32,773 bases of DNA, taken from contig JAKVBK010000032.1 in the NCBI GenBank assembly GCA_022447275.1, positions 1 through 32,773 on the forward strand, in the 5' to 3' direction. The translations under genes were made by a program, and so were the position numbers. This DNA comes from Oceanicola sp. GTDB taxonomy: Bacteria; Pseudomonadota; Alphaproteobacteria; Rhodobacterales; Rhodobacteraceae. The first letter of the stretch is position 1. Every line of letters begins with the position of its first letter. Under the pieces are notes generated by a model. That model was not told the origin of the DNA and ran no database searches. It saw nothing but the letters and a program-made list of their open reading frames with translations. Positions 24,785-32,773 of this stretch are shown one piece after another.

Positions 24785-25507
24785 CTACAAGTCTGACAGA
24801 AACGTTGCGATGGCAGACGTCACGGCGTCTGGCTGCTCCAGCACAGGCAGATGCCCCGCGCCCGAAATCACGCGCAGCTGCGACCGAGGGATCAGATCAT
24901 CCATCAGCGTGTGCCGAGCAAGCGGACACAGCGTGTCATGCTCGCCGCACAGCACCAGCGCCGGACATTTCAGCCGTCGCAGAGTGCTCTGCTGGTCTGG
25001 CCTGCGTTGAAGGGCCCGCGACTGGTCCACAAACACCTCCGCGCCCAGCGCCATCGCCATATCCACGACAAGATCAAGGATTTCCGTCCGGCGCGGCCCC
25101 GGGGCCAGGTAGTTCGGCTTCATCTCTTCGCGGATGATCTCTTCGAGGCGGCCCGTGCGGGCCCCGATCATCTGCGGCTCGCGCGTGGCCGAACGCGCTG
25201 CGGATTCCGGAAGCGGGTTGGTGTCCATGAGGATCAGACCGGCAACGCGCTCGGGCGCTTGCCGGGCGATTTCCATCGCCACGATGCCCCCCATCGACAG
25301 CCCCCCAAGCACAAACCGTTGCGGCGCATCGGCCAGCACGCGTTCCGCCAACTTCTCGATGCTGTCAGCCCCGGTCAACGGGCTGACCATTACGGAACAC
25401 GCCAGCGACAGGATCGCCACCTGCGGGGCAAACAGGCGCGCGTCGCACATCATGCCCGGCAAAAGAACCACGGGCAAAGGCTGCCCGGCGCTTGTCATTT
25501 CGTGCAT
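24785..25507 (-). CDS. Alpha/beta hydrolase
   Basis: This 240-residue cytoplasmic alpha/beta hydrolase has a complete triad: Ser71 in GGLSMGG, Asp191 in GEHDTLCP and His219 in GAGHLP. The oxyanion segment LLPGMMCDARLF is at 15-26. Its ATG overlaps the stop of the upstream methyltransferase-like gene (TGATG), so it is translationally coupled to it. An alternative ATG nine bases later is possible. The substrate is unknown. The context suggests an ester or thioester from the methylated compound handled by its neighbours. Confidence 0.85.
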   Translation of the reverse strand: MHEMTSAGQPLPVVLLPGMMCDARLFAPQVAILSLACSVMVSPLTGADSIEKLAERVLADAPQRFVLGGLSMGGIVAMEIARQAPERVAGLILMDTNPLPESAARSATREPQMIGARTGRLEEIIREEMKPNYLAPGPRRTEILDLVVDMAMALGAEVFVDQSRALQRRPDQQSTLRRLKCPALVLCGEHDTLCPLARHTLMDDLIPRSQLRVISGAGHLPVLEQPDAVTSAIATFLSDL

Positions 25508-26649
25508 CAGCCGCCCTGCCCCAGCCGGTCACCCGCAAGAGCGGCCCCTTCAGCCAGGCTCGCCAGCTTGGCATAGGCGATCGATGGATCGACGGCCCCA
25601 AAGCCGGCAAACGTGCCGAACCCACAGTCAGAGCCCGCAATCACCCGCTCTGGCCCCACGATCTGGGCAAAGCGCTCGATCCGCTGGGCGACAAGCTCCG
25701 GGTGTTCAACGAAATTGGTGGTCGAATCGATCACCCCCGGCACCAACACCTTATCCTCGGGAATGTCGGCTTTGCGGTCCCGGAAGACGGTCCATTCATG
25801 GGCATGGCGGGGATTTGAGGTTTCAAACAGAAGGTAGCGCGCCTTGGTCGACATCAGCACGTCAAACACCTTCTCCATGCCGATGTCACAGATGTGGGGC
25901 CCTTCGTAATTGCCCCAGCAGATATGCACCCGCACCCGGTCAGGGTCGATCCCGTCCAGAGCCGCATTCAGCGCCTCCACATGAGAGGCGGCGATCTTGA
26001 CGAATTCCGCGTCCGACAGGTCCGGAAACAGCATGTGCCGCGAAAGCGCCAGATCGGGGCAATCCAACTGCAGATCAAGCCCGGCATCAACGATGGTGCG
26101 GTACTCGGCCCGCATGGCATCGGACAGGGCCGCAAGATAGGCGTCGCGGCTGCTGTAAAACTCATTGGGCAAAAACAGCGAAATGACCCCGGGCGAAGCC
26201 GCATTCATGAAGCCGCGCTGCGCCCCATACGCGCGCATGCCAGCCTGCAGGTTGTCGATATCCGACTGCAATTCGCCCTGCCCCTTGGACGTCACTTCAC
26301 CAACGCAGCAAGGCCGCGCGTAGGTGGGCGTGCCGCCATCATCCTTGAGCCGCTCTAGAAATGACGGAAACATCTTCAGATCCGCCGGCGCATTGCGGGC
26401 GCTATCCCCTTCAAAGCCGGTGTAGCGATCCTTGACATAGGTGGCATAGGAAATCTTCGAGGTTTCGCCGTCGGACACGATATCGATGCCGGCTTCCACC
26501 TGCTTGCGCACGGTTTCTGAGGCCGCTTCCGTCATCGCGCTGTTAAAAGCGGCCACGTCATAGTCTTTGCCATGCTCACGGGCGAATATGAAATCCACGA
26601 CCTTCTGAGTGCGGGGCAAACTGCCAACATGCGTGGTTTGAATCTTCAT
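25507..26649 (-). CDS. MetE C-terminal-domain-type zinc methyltransferase
   Basis: A 380-residue single-barrel protein matching the catalytic C-terminal half of cobalamin-independent methionine synthase, without the N-terminal half. The zinc ligands are all there: His242 and Cys244 (VHICWGN), Glu276 (LLFETSN) and Cys342 (GSDCGFGT). The N-terminus TTHVGSLPRT is typical of this short subfamily. Known short members include core methionine synthases and epoxyalkane:coenzyme M transferase, so methyl donor and thiol acceptor are undetermined. GGGAGC precedes the ATG at 26649 by about 5 nt; the frame opens further upstream but without conservation. It is divergent from a dimethylglycine-dehydrogenase-type operon, which suggests a one-carbon or sulfur-methyl role. 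Confidence 0.85.
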   Translation of the reverse strand: MKIQTTHVGSLPRTQKVVDFIFAREHGKDYDVAAFNSAMTEAASETVRKQVEAGIDIVSDGETSKISYATYVKDRYTGFEGDSARNAPADLKMFPSFLERLKDDGGTPTYARPCCVGEVTSKGQGELQSDIDNLQAGMRAYGAQRGFMNAASPGVISLFLPNEFYSSRDAYLAALSDAMRAEYRTIVDAGLDLQLDCPDLALSRHMLFPDLSDAEFVKIAASHVEALNAALDGIDPDRVRVHICWGNYEGPHICDIGMEKVFDVLMSTKARYLLFETSNPRHAHEWTVFRDRKADIPEDKVLVPGVIDSTTNFVEHPELVAQRIERFAQIVGPERVIAGSDCGFGTFAGFGAVDPSIAYAKLASLAEGAALAGDRLGQGG

Positions 26650-26867
26650 CTCTTGCTCCCTGTGTCCGGGCGGCCCGGCTTGGCCCCTTGTGCGCCATTT
26701 CAGCATCCCGCTGCAAGCCTATGCAAGCCTGCAACAGGCAAAGCGCGGCTTTCCGCAAGGCGGCCGCCTGCCCGGCCCTTCAGATCTGATTCATGACTGC
26801 GGCCATCAGCGAATTGCCAGATTGGATTCTTGCTTCCATAGTCGATGAAAATACGGGGAGGCTTGCG
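26650..26867. promoter_or_regulatory. Divergent promoter region of the one-carbon cluster
   Basis: These 218 bp separate the methyltransferase/hydrolase pair from the dehydrogenase operon. I see no gene and no confident -10/-35 or operator. Its only assignable parts are the two ribosome sites, GGGAGC at the left edge (minus) and GGGGAGG near 26856-26862 (plus). Confidence 0.4.
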
Positions 26868-29321
26868 ATGTCCGAATTTCCAAAAACCGCGCGCGTTGTC
26901 ATCATCGGCGGAGGCGTCGTCGGGGCGTCCGCGCTGTATCATCTTGCCAAGGCCGGCTGGACAGATTGCCTGCTGCTGGAAAAGAACGAGCTGACTGCAG
27001 GCTCCACCTGGCACGCGGCCGGCAACGTGCCAACCTTCTCGACCTCCTGGGCGATCATGAACATGCAACGCTACTCGACCGAGCTCTATCGCGACCTCGG
27101 CGCCGCTGTTGATTACCCCATGAACTACCACGTCACCGGATCTCTGCGCCTGTCCCATTCCCGCAATCGTACGATGGAGTTCGAGCGGGCCAGTTCAATG
27201 GGCCGTTATCAGGGGATCGACATGGCGATGCTCACCCCGGCTGAGGCAGTTGAGATGTACCCGTTCATGGAAACCCACGATCTGCATTCAGTGCTTTGGG
27301 ATCCGACCGATGGCGATATTGACCCCGCACAACTGACCCAGGCCCTGGCCAAGGGCGCGCGCGATCTCGGGGCTCGGATCGAACGGCATTGCTCTGTCAC
27401 AGGGGTCACCCAGCGGCCCGACCATTCCTGGATCGTGCATTCCGAGAAAGGGGACGTCGCCTGCGAATTCGTTGTGAACGCGGCGGGCTACTATGCCCAG
27501 CAGGTGGGCGAGTGGTTCAAGCCCTATGGCGGGCGCACGGTACCGATGATGGTGATGAGCCACCAATATGTGCTGACAAGCCAGGTGCCCGAAATCGAGG
27601 CCTTCGCCAAGGAGAAGGGCGGGAAGTTGCCGCTGATGCGCGATGTCGACGTTTCCTATTACCTGCGTCAGGAAAAGAACGGCTTCAACATCGGCCCCTA
27701 TGAGCCGAATTGCAAAGGCCACTGGATGACACCCGACGACCAAATGCCGGATGATTTCAGCTTCCAGCTTTATCCCGATGATCTGGATCGCATCATGGAT
27801 ATCGTGGCCGATGCCATGGAGCGCGTCCCGCTTTCAGGCAGCGCAGGGGTGGAGCGCATCATCAATGGGCCGATCCCCTATGCGCCCGATGGCCTGCCCT
27901 TGCTTGGGCCTATGCCCGGCGTAAAGAACGCCTTTGAGGCCTGTGTTTTCACATTTGGCATCTCTCAGGCTGGTGGGGCTGGCAAGGTGTTGGCCGAGTG
28001 GATCACCGAGGGCGAAACAGAGTGGGACATGTGGGCCGTCGATCCCCGGCGCTACACCGATTACACGGATCAGGAATACTGCAATCTCAAGGGCCTCGAA
28101 GTCTATGGCAACGAATATGCCATGCATTTCCCCCATCACCGCTGGCCCGCCGCCCCCGACCGCAAGCTCTCGCCCGTCCATGACAGGGTCAAGGCATTGG
28201 GCGGCCAGATGGGCGCCTATAACGGGTGGGAACGGGCAAATTGGTTTGCGCAACCGGGCGACGACACCTCCGAGCACAGCACCCACACATGGGAACGCGC
28301 GGGCCCGTGGGAGCCGCGTGTGCGTGCCGAATGTGAAGCGGTGCGCGACACGGTTGGCGTGCTCGACCTGCCCGGTTTCTCGCGGTTCCGGATTGCGGGC
28401 CCGGGCGCCGATGAGTGGCTGCGCGGCCTTGTCACCGGTGCCCTGCCCCGGATCGGGCGTGTGGGCCTTGTCTATTTCGCTGACACGCGCGGCCGGATCG
28501 TGACAGAAATGTCTGTCACCCGCGAAGCCGAAGACCAGTATGTGCTGGTCACGGCCGCCTCTGCGCAGTGGCACGATCGCGAATGGCTGGAAAAGCACAT
28601 GCCCGCTGACGCAGGCTTTACCCTCGAAGATTGGACCACCCGCATCTCAACCCTGATCGTGACAGGGCCAAAGTCGCGCGATCTTCTGAGCGGGCTGGGG
28701 GATGCGGATCTGTCCCTGCCTTGGCTGAGCTATCAGGAAAGCACGCTCGCAGGGTGCGATGTCAGCCTGCTGCGCGTCTCCTTTGCGGGCGAACTGGGCT
28801 GGGAAATCCACGCTGACACAGATGCAATCCCGGCGATCTACGAGGCCCTCATCGCGGGCGGTGCAACCCCGTTCGGGATGTTCGCGCTGAACGCTCTGCG
28901 CCTCGAGAAAGGCTACCGCGCCTGGAAGGGAGACCTGTCCACGGATTACACCCTGTTCGAAGGCGGGCTCGATCGGTTTGTAAAGCTGGACAAGCCCCAG
29001 GACTTCCCGGGCAAAGCGGCACTGATGAACCAGAAGCAGCAGGGCGTGAAAAAGCGTTTTGTCACACTGAAAGTGCAAGCCAACGGCTGTGACGCGCCCT
29101 ATATGTCGACGCTGTGGCGCGACGGCGCCGTGGTGGGGGAAACCACCTCGGGCGGTTGGGGCTACCGGGTCGATCATTCGATCGCGCTGGGCATGCTGCG
29201 CAGTGACCTGACCACACCGGGCACCGAGATCGAGGTCGAAATCTACGGCCAGAGGGTCCCGGCAACTGTACAAGAGGATGCCCCCCTGTGGGATCCGTTA
29301 AATGAAAGGCTGCGCGCATGA
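26868..29321 (+). CDS. FAD-dependent dehydrogenase / GcvT fusion (dimethylglycine or sarcosine dehydrogenase type), copy 1
   Basis: This 817-residue two-domain enzyme likely demethylates an N-methylated amine and passes the methyl unit to tetrahydrofolate. The FAD/NAD-type fold opens with GGGVVG at 14-19. His49 in GSTWHAAG is in the position of the histidine that binds FAD covalently in mammalian dimethylglycine dehydrogenase. A FAO_M-type linker follows. The C-terminal half (from about 430) is a GcvT aminomethyltransferase domain, with the folate-site Glu642 in GELGWE. The ATG at 26868 has GGGGAGG about 5 nt upstream; an earlier frame opening at 26793 lacks a ribosome site. The stop overlaps the next start (ATGA). 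Substrate could be dimethylglycine, sarcosine or a related methyl donor. Confidence 0.9.
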   Translation: MSEFPKTARVVIIGGGVVGASALYHLAKAGWTDCLLLEKNELTAGSTWHAAGNVPTFSTSWAIMNMQRYSTELYRDLGAAVDYPMNYHVTGSLRLSHSRNRTMEFERASSMGRYQGIDMAMLTPAEAVEMYPFMETHDLHSVLWDPTDGDIDPAQLTQALAKGARDLGARIERHCSVTGVTQRPDHSWIVHSEKGDVACEFVVNAAGYYAQQVGEWFKPYGGRTVPMMVMSHQYVLTSQVPEIEAFAKEKGGKLPLMRDVDVSYYLRQEKNGFNIGPYEPNCKGHWMTPDDQMPDDFSFQLYPDDLDRIMDIVADAMERVPLSGSAGVERIINGPIPYAPDGLPLLGPMPGVKNAFEACVFTFGISQAGGAGKVLAEWITEGETEWDMWAVDPRRYTDYTDQEYCNLKGLEVYGNEYAMHFPHHRWPAAPDRKLSPVHDRVKALGGQMGAYNGWERANWFAQPGDDTSEHSTHTWERAGPWEPRVRAECEAVRDTVGVLDLPGFSRFRIAGPGADEWLRGLVTGALPRIGRVGLVYFADTRGRIVTEMSVTREAEDQYVLVTAASAQWHDREWLEKHMPADAGFTLEDWTTRISTLIVTGPKSRDLLSGLGDADLSLPWLSYQESTLAGCDVSLLRVSFAGELGWEIHADTDAIPAIYEALIAGGATPFGMFALNALRLEKGYRAWKGDLSTDYTLFEGGLDRFVKLDKPQDFPGKAALMNQKQQGVKKRFVTLKVQANGCDAPYMSTLWRDGAVVGETTSGGWGYRVDHSIALGMLRSDLTTPGTEIEVEIYGQRVPATVQEDAPLWDPLNERLRA

Positions 29322-30217
29322 GTCAGATCACGCTTCTGGATGGCTCCATCGGTCAGGAATTGGTCCATCGGCACGGCAAAAAGCCCACGCCGCTGTGGTC
29401 CAGCTTCGTCATGCTGGAAGATCCCTCCAAAGTGCGTGCCCTGCACGAGGATTACTACGCCGCGGGTGCCACAGTGGCGACGGCCAACAGCTATCCGGTG
29501 CTGCCAGACCGGATGGCGGAGAACGGGGTGCCAGAGCAGCTCGAGCCGCTGCTCAAGGCGGCAGGCAGCGCCGCGCGGGCGGCAACAGATGCCAATGGCC
29601 AAGGCAGGGTCATTGGCGCTCTGGGGCCGCTCGGGGCCTCCTATCGCACCGATTTCACCCACGGGCTTGCCGATGCAGAGGCCGGTTATGGCCCGGTCAT
29701 CGGCACATTGGAGCCCTATGTCGACGTCTTTTTGGCGGAAACCGTGACGTCCCTGAACCAACTGCGCAACACGCTGCATGCAACAGCCACTCTGAGCGAC
29801 AAGCCGACCTGGATTGCGCTGAGCGTTGATGATGATGACGGCACGCGCCTACGCTCGGGCGAGGCCCTTTCCGATGCGCTGCCCCTGCTGCAAGCCCCCC
29901 ATGTGACAGCGGCCTTGATCAACTGCTCGCGCCCCGAGGCCGTGACACAGGCCATGCCGATCCTGGCGCAGCTGGGCAAAGCCTTTGGCGGCTATGCCAA
30001 CGGCTTTGTCGAGATCAGCGCCGGCTTTCTCGAAGACAAACCAACCGTTGACGCCCTCAGCGCACGGCAAGACCTGTCGCCCGAGGTCTATGCCGCCCAT
30101 GCGATGGACTGGATCGCTGAAGGCGCCACCATGGTTGGGGGATGTTGCGAGGTCGGCCCCGCCCATATCGCCGAGATTGCCCGCCGCCTGCGGGCCGACG
30201 GTCACACATTGATCTGA
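29318..30217 (+). CDS. Homocysteine S-methyltransferase family protein
   Basis: This 299-residue zinc barrel belongs to the family that includes betaine- and S-methylmethionine-homocysteine methyltransferases. Zinc ligands are Cys203 (LINCSRP) and the Cys276-Cys277 pair in VGGCCEVGP. The N-terminal LLDGSIGQEL is the family start. It would move a methyl group to homocysteine or a similar thiol, giving methionine. Start and stop are tightly packed: 4-bp overlap with the upstream dehydrogenase and 10 bp to the downstream one, so all three are one operon. The donor (betaine, DMSP or S-methylmethionine) cannot be read from sequence. Confidence 0.88.
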   Translation: MSQITLLDGSIGQELVHRHGKKPTPLWSSFVMLEDPSKVRALHEDYYAAGATVATANSYPVLPDRMAENGVPEQLEPLLKAAGSAARAATDANGQGRVIGALGPLGASYRTDFTHGLADAEAGYGPVIGTLEPYVDVFLAETVTSLNQLRNTLHATATLSDKPTWIALSVDDDDGTRLRSGEALSDALPLLQAPHVTAALINCSRPEAVTQAMPILAQLGKAFGGYANGFVEISAGFLEDKPTVDALSARQDLSPEVYAAHAMDWIAEGATMVGGCCEVGPAHIAEIARRLRADGHTLI

Positions 30218-30227
30218 GAGAAACGCC

Positions 30228-32666
30228 ATGGTCCCTTCGAAAGCGCGTGCAGTCATCATCGGCGGAGGCGTGATCGGGGCCTCCGTTGCCTATCACCTGA
30301 CCAAGAAGGGGTGGCGCGATGTGGTGTTGCTGGAGCGCAAACAACTGACCAGCGGCACGACCTGGCATGCCGCAGGTCTGATCGGGCAGCTGCGCAGCTC
30401 CGCCAACATGACACGGCTGGCGAAATACTCCGCCGAACTCTATGTCGGGCTGGAGGCAGAAACCGGCCTTGCAACGGGCATGAAGCAATGCGGCTCGATC
30501 ACCGTCGCCCTGACCGACGCCCGCAAGGAAGAGATTTTCAGAACCGCCGCCATGGCCCGCAGCTTTGGCGTGGCGGTGGAGGAACTGTCGCCCGCTGAGG
30601 TGGGAGAGCGCTATCCGCATTTGAGCCTTGAGGGGGTGAAGGCCGGCGTCTGGCTGCCCAAGGATGGCCAGGGGGATCCTGCAAATATCACGTTGGCACT
30701 GGCGAAAGGGGCCCGGCAACGGGGGGCAATGGTGGTCGAGGGCGTCAAGGTCACCGGGATCACTGTGAAGAACCGGCGCGCCACCGCTGTGCAGTGGGAC
30801 ACGGGCACCGCCCAGGGGGAGATCGAAGCCGAGCACGTGATCAACTGTGCGGGCATGTGGGGCCGCGAGGTGGGCCGGATGGCGGGCGTCAACGTGCCGC
30901 TGCACGCCTGCGAACACTTCTATATCGTGACCGAGGCCATTGCCGGGCTCACGCAGATGCCTGTTTTGCGGGTGCCCGACGAATGCGCCTATTTCAAAGA
31001 AGACGCAGGCAAAATGCTGCTGGGGGCCTTCGAGCCCAATGCCAAACCATGGGGGATGAGCGGCATACCCGAGACGTTCTGCTTTGATCAGTTGCCCGAT
31101 GATTTCGATCATTTCGAACCGATCCTCGAAACCGCTGTGACCCGGATGCCAATGCTGGCAGAAGCCGGAATCCATACTTTTTTCAACGGCCCGGAAAGCT
31201 TCACCCCAGACGATGCCTACAACCTTGGCCAATCCCTCGAAGTGGACAACTTCTGGGTGGCCTGTGGGTTTAACTCGATCGGGATTCAATCCGCAGGCGG
31301 CGCCGGTATGGCACTTGCAGAATGGATGGACAGCGGCGAGAAGCCCTTCGATCTGGGGGATGTGGACATTGCCCGCAACCAACCGTTTCAGGGCAACCGC
31401 CACTACTTGTTTGAGCGCTCCAAAGAGACATTGGGGCTGCTCTATGCGGATCACTTTCCCTACCGTCAGAAGGCCACGGCGCGCGGCGTCCGGCGCTCGC
31501 CGTTTCACCACCACCTCGACGCACAGGGGGCTGTGTTCGGTGAAATTGCCGGATGGGAACGGGCCAACTGGTTTGCACTGCCGAACCAGAAGCGCGCCTA
31601 TGACTATAGCTGGGGCCCTCAGAACTGGTTTGAGAACACGCGCGCCGAACATCTGGCCGTGCGCAATGGGCTGGGCATGTATGATATGTCGTCCTTCGGC
31701 AAGATCCGGGTGGAGGGACGGGATGCAGAACCGTTTTTGAACCATCTGTGCGGGGCGGACATGTCCGTGCCGGCGGGCAAGATCGTCTATACGCAGTTTC
31801 TCAATGCCGCAGGCGGGATCGAGGCCGACGTCACCGTCACCCGCTTGGATGAATGGACCTACCTTGTTGTGACCCCTGCGGCCACGCGGCAAGCGGAGCA
31901 GGCTTGGATGCGGCGCCATGTTGGCGATTTCAATGTGGTGCTCACGGATGTCACCGCAGGTGAAGGGGTCTTGGCGGTGATGGGCCCCAAGGCGCGGGCG
32001 CTGATGCAGGCGGTCTCTCCCAATGATTTTTCAAACGCAGCCAACCCCTTTGGAACGGCGCAGGAGATCGAGATCGGAATGGGTCTTGCGCGGGCGCATC
32101 GGGTGTCCTTCGTGGGAGAGCTCGGCTGGGAGATCTATGTGTCTACAGATATGGCCGGCCATGTTTTTGAGACATTGCATGACGCAGGGCAGGATCTGGG
32201 CCTGAAACTCTGTGGCATGCACATGATGGATTGCGCCCGGATCGAGAAAGGCTTTCGCCATTTCGGCCATGACATCACCTGCGAGGATCATGTGCTGGAG
32301 GCGGGGCTGGGTTTTGCTGTCAAAATCGGCAAGCCCAGTTTCATCGGACGCGATGCGGTTTTGCGCAAGAAGGAGACCGGGCTGACCCGCCGCCTCGTGC
32401 AATTCAAGCTGAGCGATCCCAATCAGATGGTTTATCACAATGAGCCCATATTGCGCGACGGTCGGATCGTTGGGCATCTGACATCAGGCGCCTATGGCCA
32501 CCACCTCGGCGGCGCGGTGGGCCTTGGTTATGTGCCGTGCGCGGGCGAGAGCCGGGAGCAGGTCTTGGCGTCGACCTACGCGATTGATGTGGCGGGCCAA
32601 ACCGTTGCGGCCCAGGCGGCACTGACCCCCATGTATGATCCAAAGGCGGAACGCGTGCGGGCCTGA
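30228..32666 (+). CDS. FAD-dependent dehydrogenase / GcvT fusion (dimethylglycine or sarcosine dehydrogenase type), copy 2
   Basis: This 812-residue paralogue of the upstream dehydrogenase has the same architecture. The FAD fold is GGGVIG at 12-17, the flavinylation His47 lies in GTTWHAAG, and the C-terminal GcvT domain has folate-site Glu631 in GELGWE. After the flavin motif the two diverge: this copy reads GLIGQLRSSANMTRLAKYS where copy 1 has GNVPTFSTSWAIMNMQRYS, so substrate pockets likely differ. GAGAG about 7 nt before the ATG is a modest ribosome site. Tandem copies suggest two steps, for example dimethylglycine to sarcosine to glycine, or two substrates. Confidence 0.9.
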   Translation: MVPSKARAVIIGGGVIGASVAYHLTKKGWRDVVLLERKQLTSGTTWHAAGLIGQLRSSANMTRLAKYSAELYVGLEAETGLATGMKQCGSITVALTDARKEEIFRTAAMARSFGVAVEELSPAEVGERYPHLSLEGVKAGVWLPKDGQGDPANITLALAKGARQRGAMVVEGVKVTGITVKNRRATAVQWDTGTAQGEIEAEHVINCAGMWGREVGRMAGVNVPLHACEHFYIVTEAIAGLTQMPVLRVPDECAYFKEDAGKMLLGAFEPNAKPWGMSGIPETFCFDQLPDDFDHFEPILETAVTRMPMLAEAGIHTFFNGPESFTPDDAYNLGQSLEVDNFWVACGFNSIGIQSAGGAGMALAEWMDSGEKPFDLGDVDIARNQPFQGNRHYLFERSKETLGLLYADHFPYRQKATARGVRRSPFHHHLDAQGAVFGEIAGWERANWFALPNQKRAYDYSWGPQNWFENTRAEHLAVRNGLGMYDMSSFGKIRVEGRDAEPFLNHLCGADMSVPAGKIVYTQFLNAAGGIEADVTVTRLDEWTYLVVTPAATRQAEQAWMRRHVGDFNVVLTDVTAGEGVLAVMGPKARALMQAVSPNDFSNAANPFGTAQEIEIGMGLARAHRVSFVGELGWEIYVSTDMAGHVFETLHDAGQDLGLKLCGMHMMDCARIEKGFRHFGHDITCEDHVLEAGLGFAVKIGKPSFIGRDAVLRKKETGLTRRLVQFKLSDPNQMVYHNEPILRDGRIVGHLTSGAYGHHLGGAVGLGYVPCAGESREQVLASTYAIDVAGQTVAAQAALTPMYDPKAERVRA

Positions 32667-32694
32667 GACCGCAGGAATGGGGGGCGCTGTTCCC

Positions 32695-32711
32695 TGGCCC
32701 CTGCGGGGCCA
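32695..32711 (+). terminator. Hairpin after the last dehydrogenase gene
   Basis: TGGCCCC-TGC-GGGGCCA, a perfect 7-bp GC stem, starts 28 nt after the stop codon. It is followed by TTCCCCCGGAGTATTTG, not a clean U run. A possible terminator; the window ends 62 nt later with no further gene visible. Confidence 0.55.
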
Positions 32712-32773
32712 TTCCCCCGGAGTATTTGTGCCAAGATGATGGGGGACGGTGGCAGGTCGACCCGCATCGGGTG

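Noticed and set aside
30057-31919. A 620-codon minus-strand open frame opposite the second dehydrogenase
   Set aside because: It crosses the homocysteine-methyltransferase and dehydrogenase genes, which are strongly supported. It has no recognisable domain.

Overview
The window looks like chromosomal DNA from an alphaproteobacterium of the Rhodobacterales, most likely a marine Roseobacter-group member. The evidence is high-GC coding with little intergenic space, a phaZ/phaC/phaP/phaR polyhydroxyalkanoate (PHA) locus in the Rhodobacteraceae arrangement, a form II CoxL molybdenum hydroxylase, and paired dimethylglycine-dehydrogenase-type flavoproteins. I saw no rRNA, tRNA, CRISPR array, insertion sequence or phage gene. 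Genus is not assigned.

Layout. (1) 174-4734, minus strand: coxG-coxS-coxL-coxM, a molybdenum hydroxylase operon ending in a rho-independent terminator. The S-L-M order and an AYRGAGR active-site motif make it form II, not proven CO dehydrogenase. (2) 5320-10948, plus strand: a polyamine-type ABC importer (ATPase, binding protein, DUF1330 protein, two oversized permeases), divergent from the cox operon across a 585-bp control region. (3) 11127-11819: a membrane protein with a cyclic-nucleotide-binding-like domain that lacks the usual phosphate-binding arginine. (4) 12079-17464: housekeeping genes rpe, gph, yedK, a secreted 5'-nucleotidase, a DUF952 gene and pyrD. (5) 17621-19674: a translationally coupled glutamine amidotransferase and glutamine-synthetase-like ligase, suggesting gamma-glutamylation and deglutamylation of an amine. 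(6) 19933-24705: the PHA locus, phaR, phaP and phaC on minus and phaZ on plus, with five CTGC-N3-GCAG-like PhaR operator candidates. (7) 24785-32666: a one-carbon/methyl-group region. A MetE-like zinc methyltransferase plus alpha/beta hydrolase on minus is divergent from a plus operon of two FAD/GcvT dehydrogenases flanking a homocysteine-methyltransferase-like gene.

How the parts may work together. The PHA locus is a self-contained storage and mobilisation circuit controlled by PhaR. The last 8 kb fits catabolism of an N- or S-methylated osmolyte (betaine, dimethylglycine, sarcosine or DMSP-like), with methyl groups passing to folate and homocysteine. The first 11 kb may be an uptake-plus-oxidation module for an unidentified small molecule. 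The substrates of the cox enzyme, the importer and the one-carbon operon cannot be read from the sequence.
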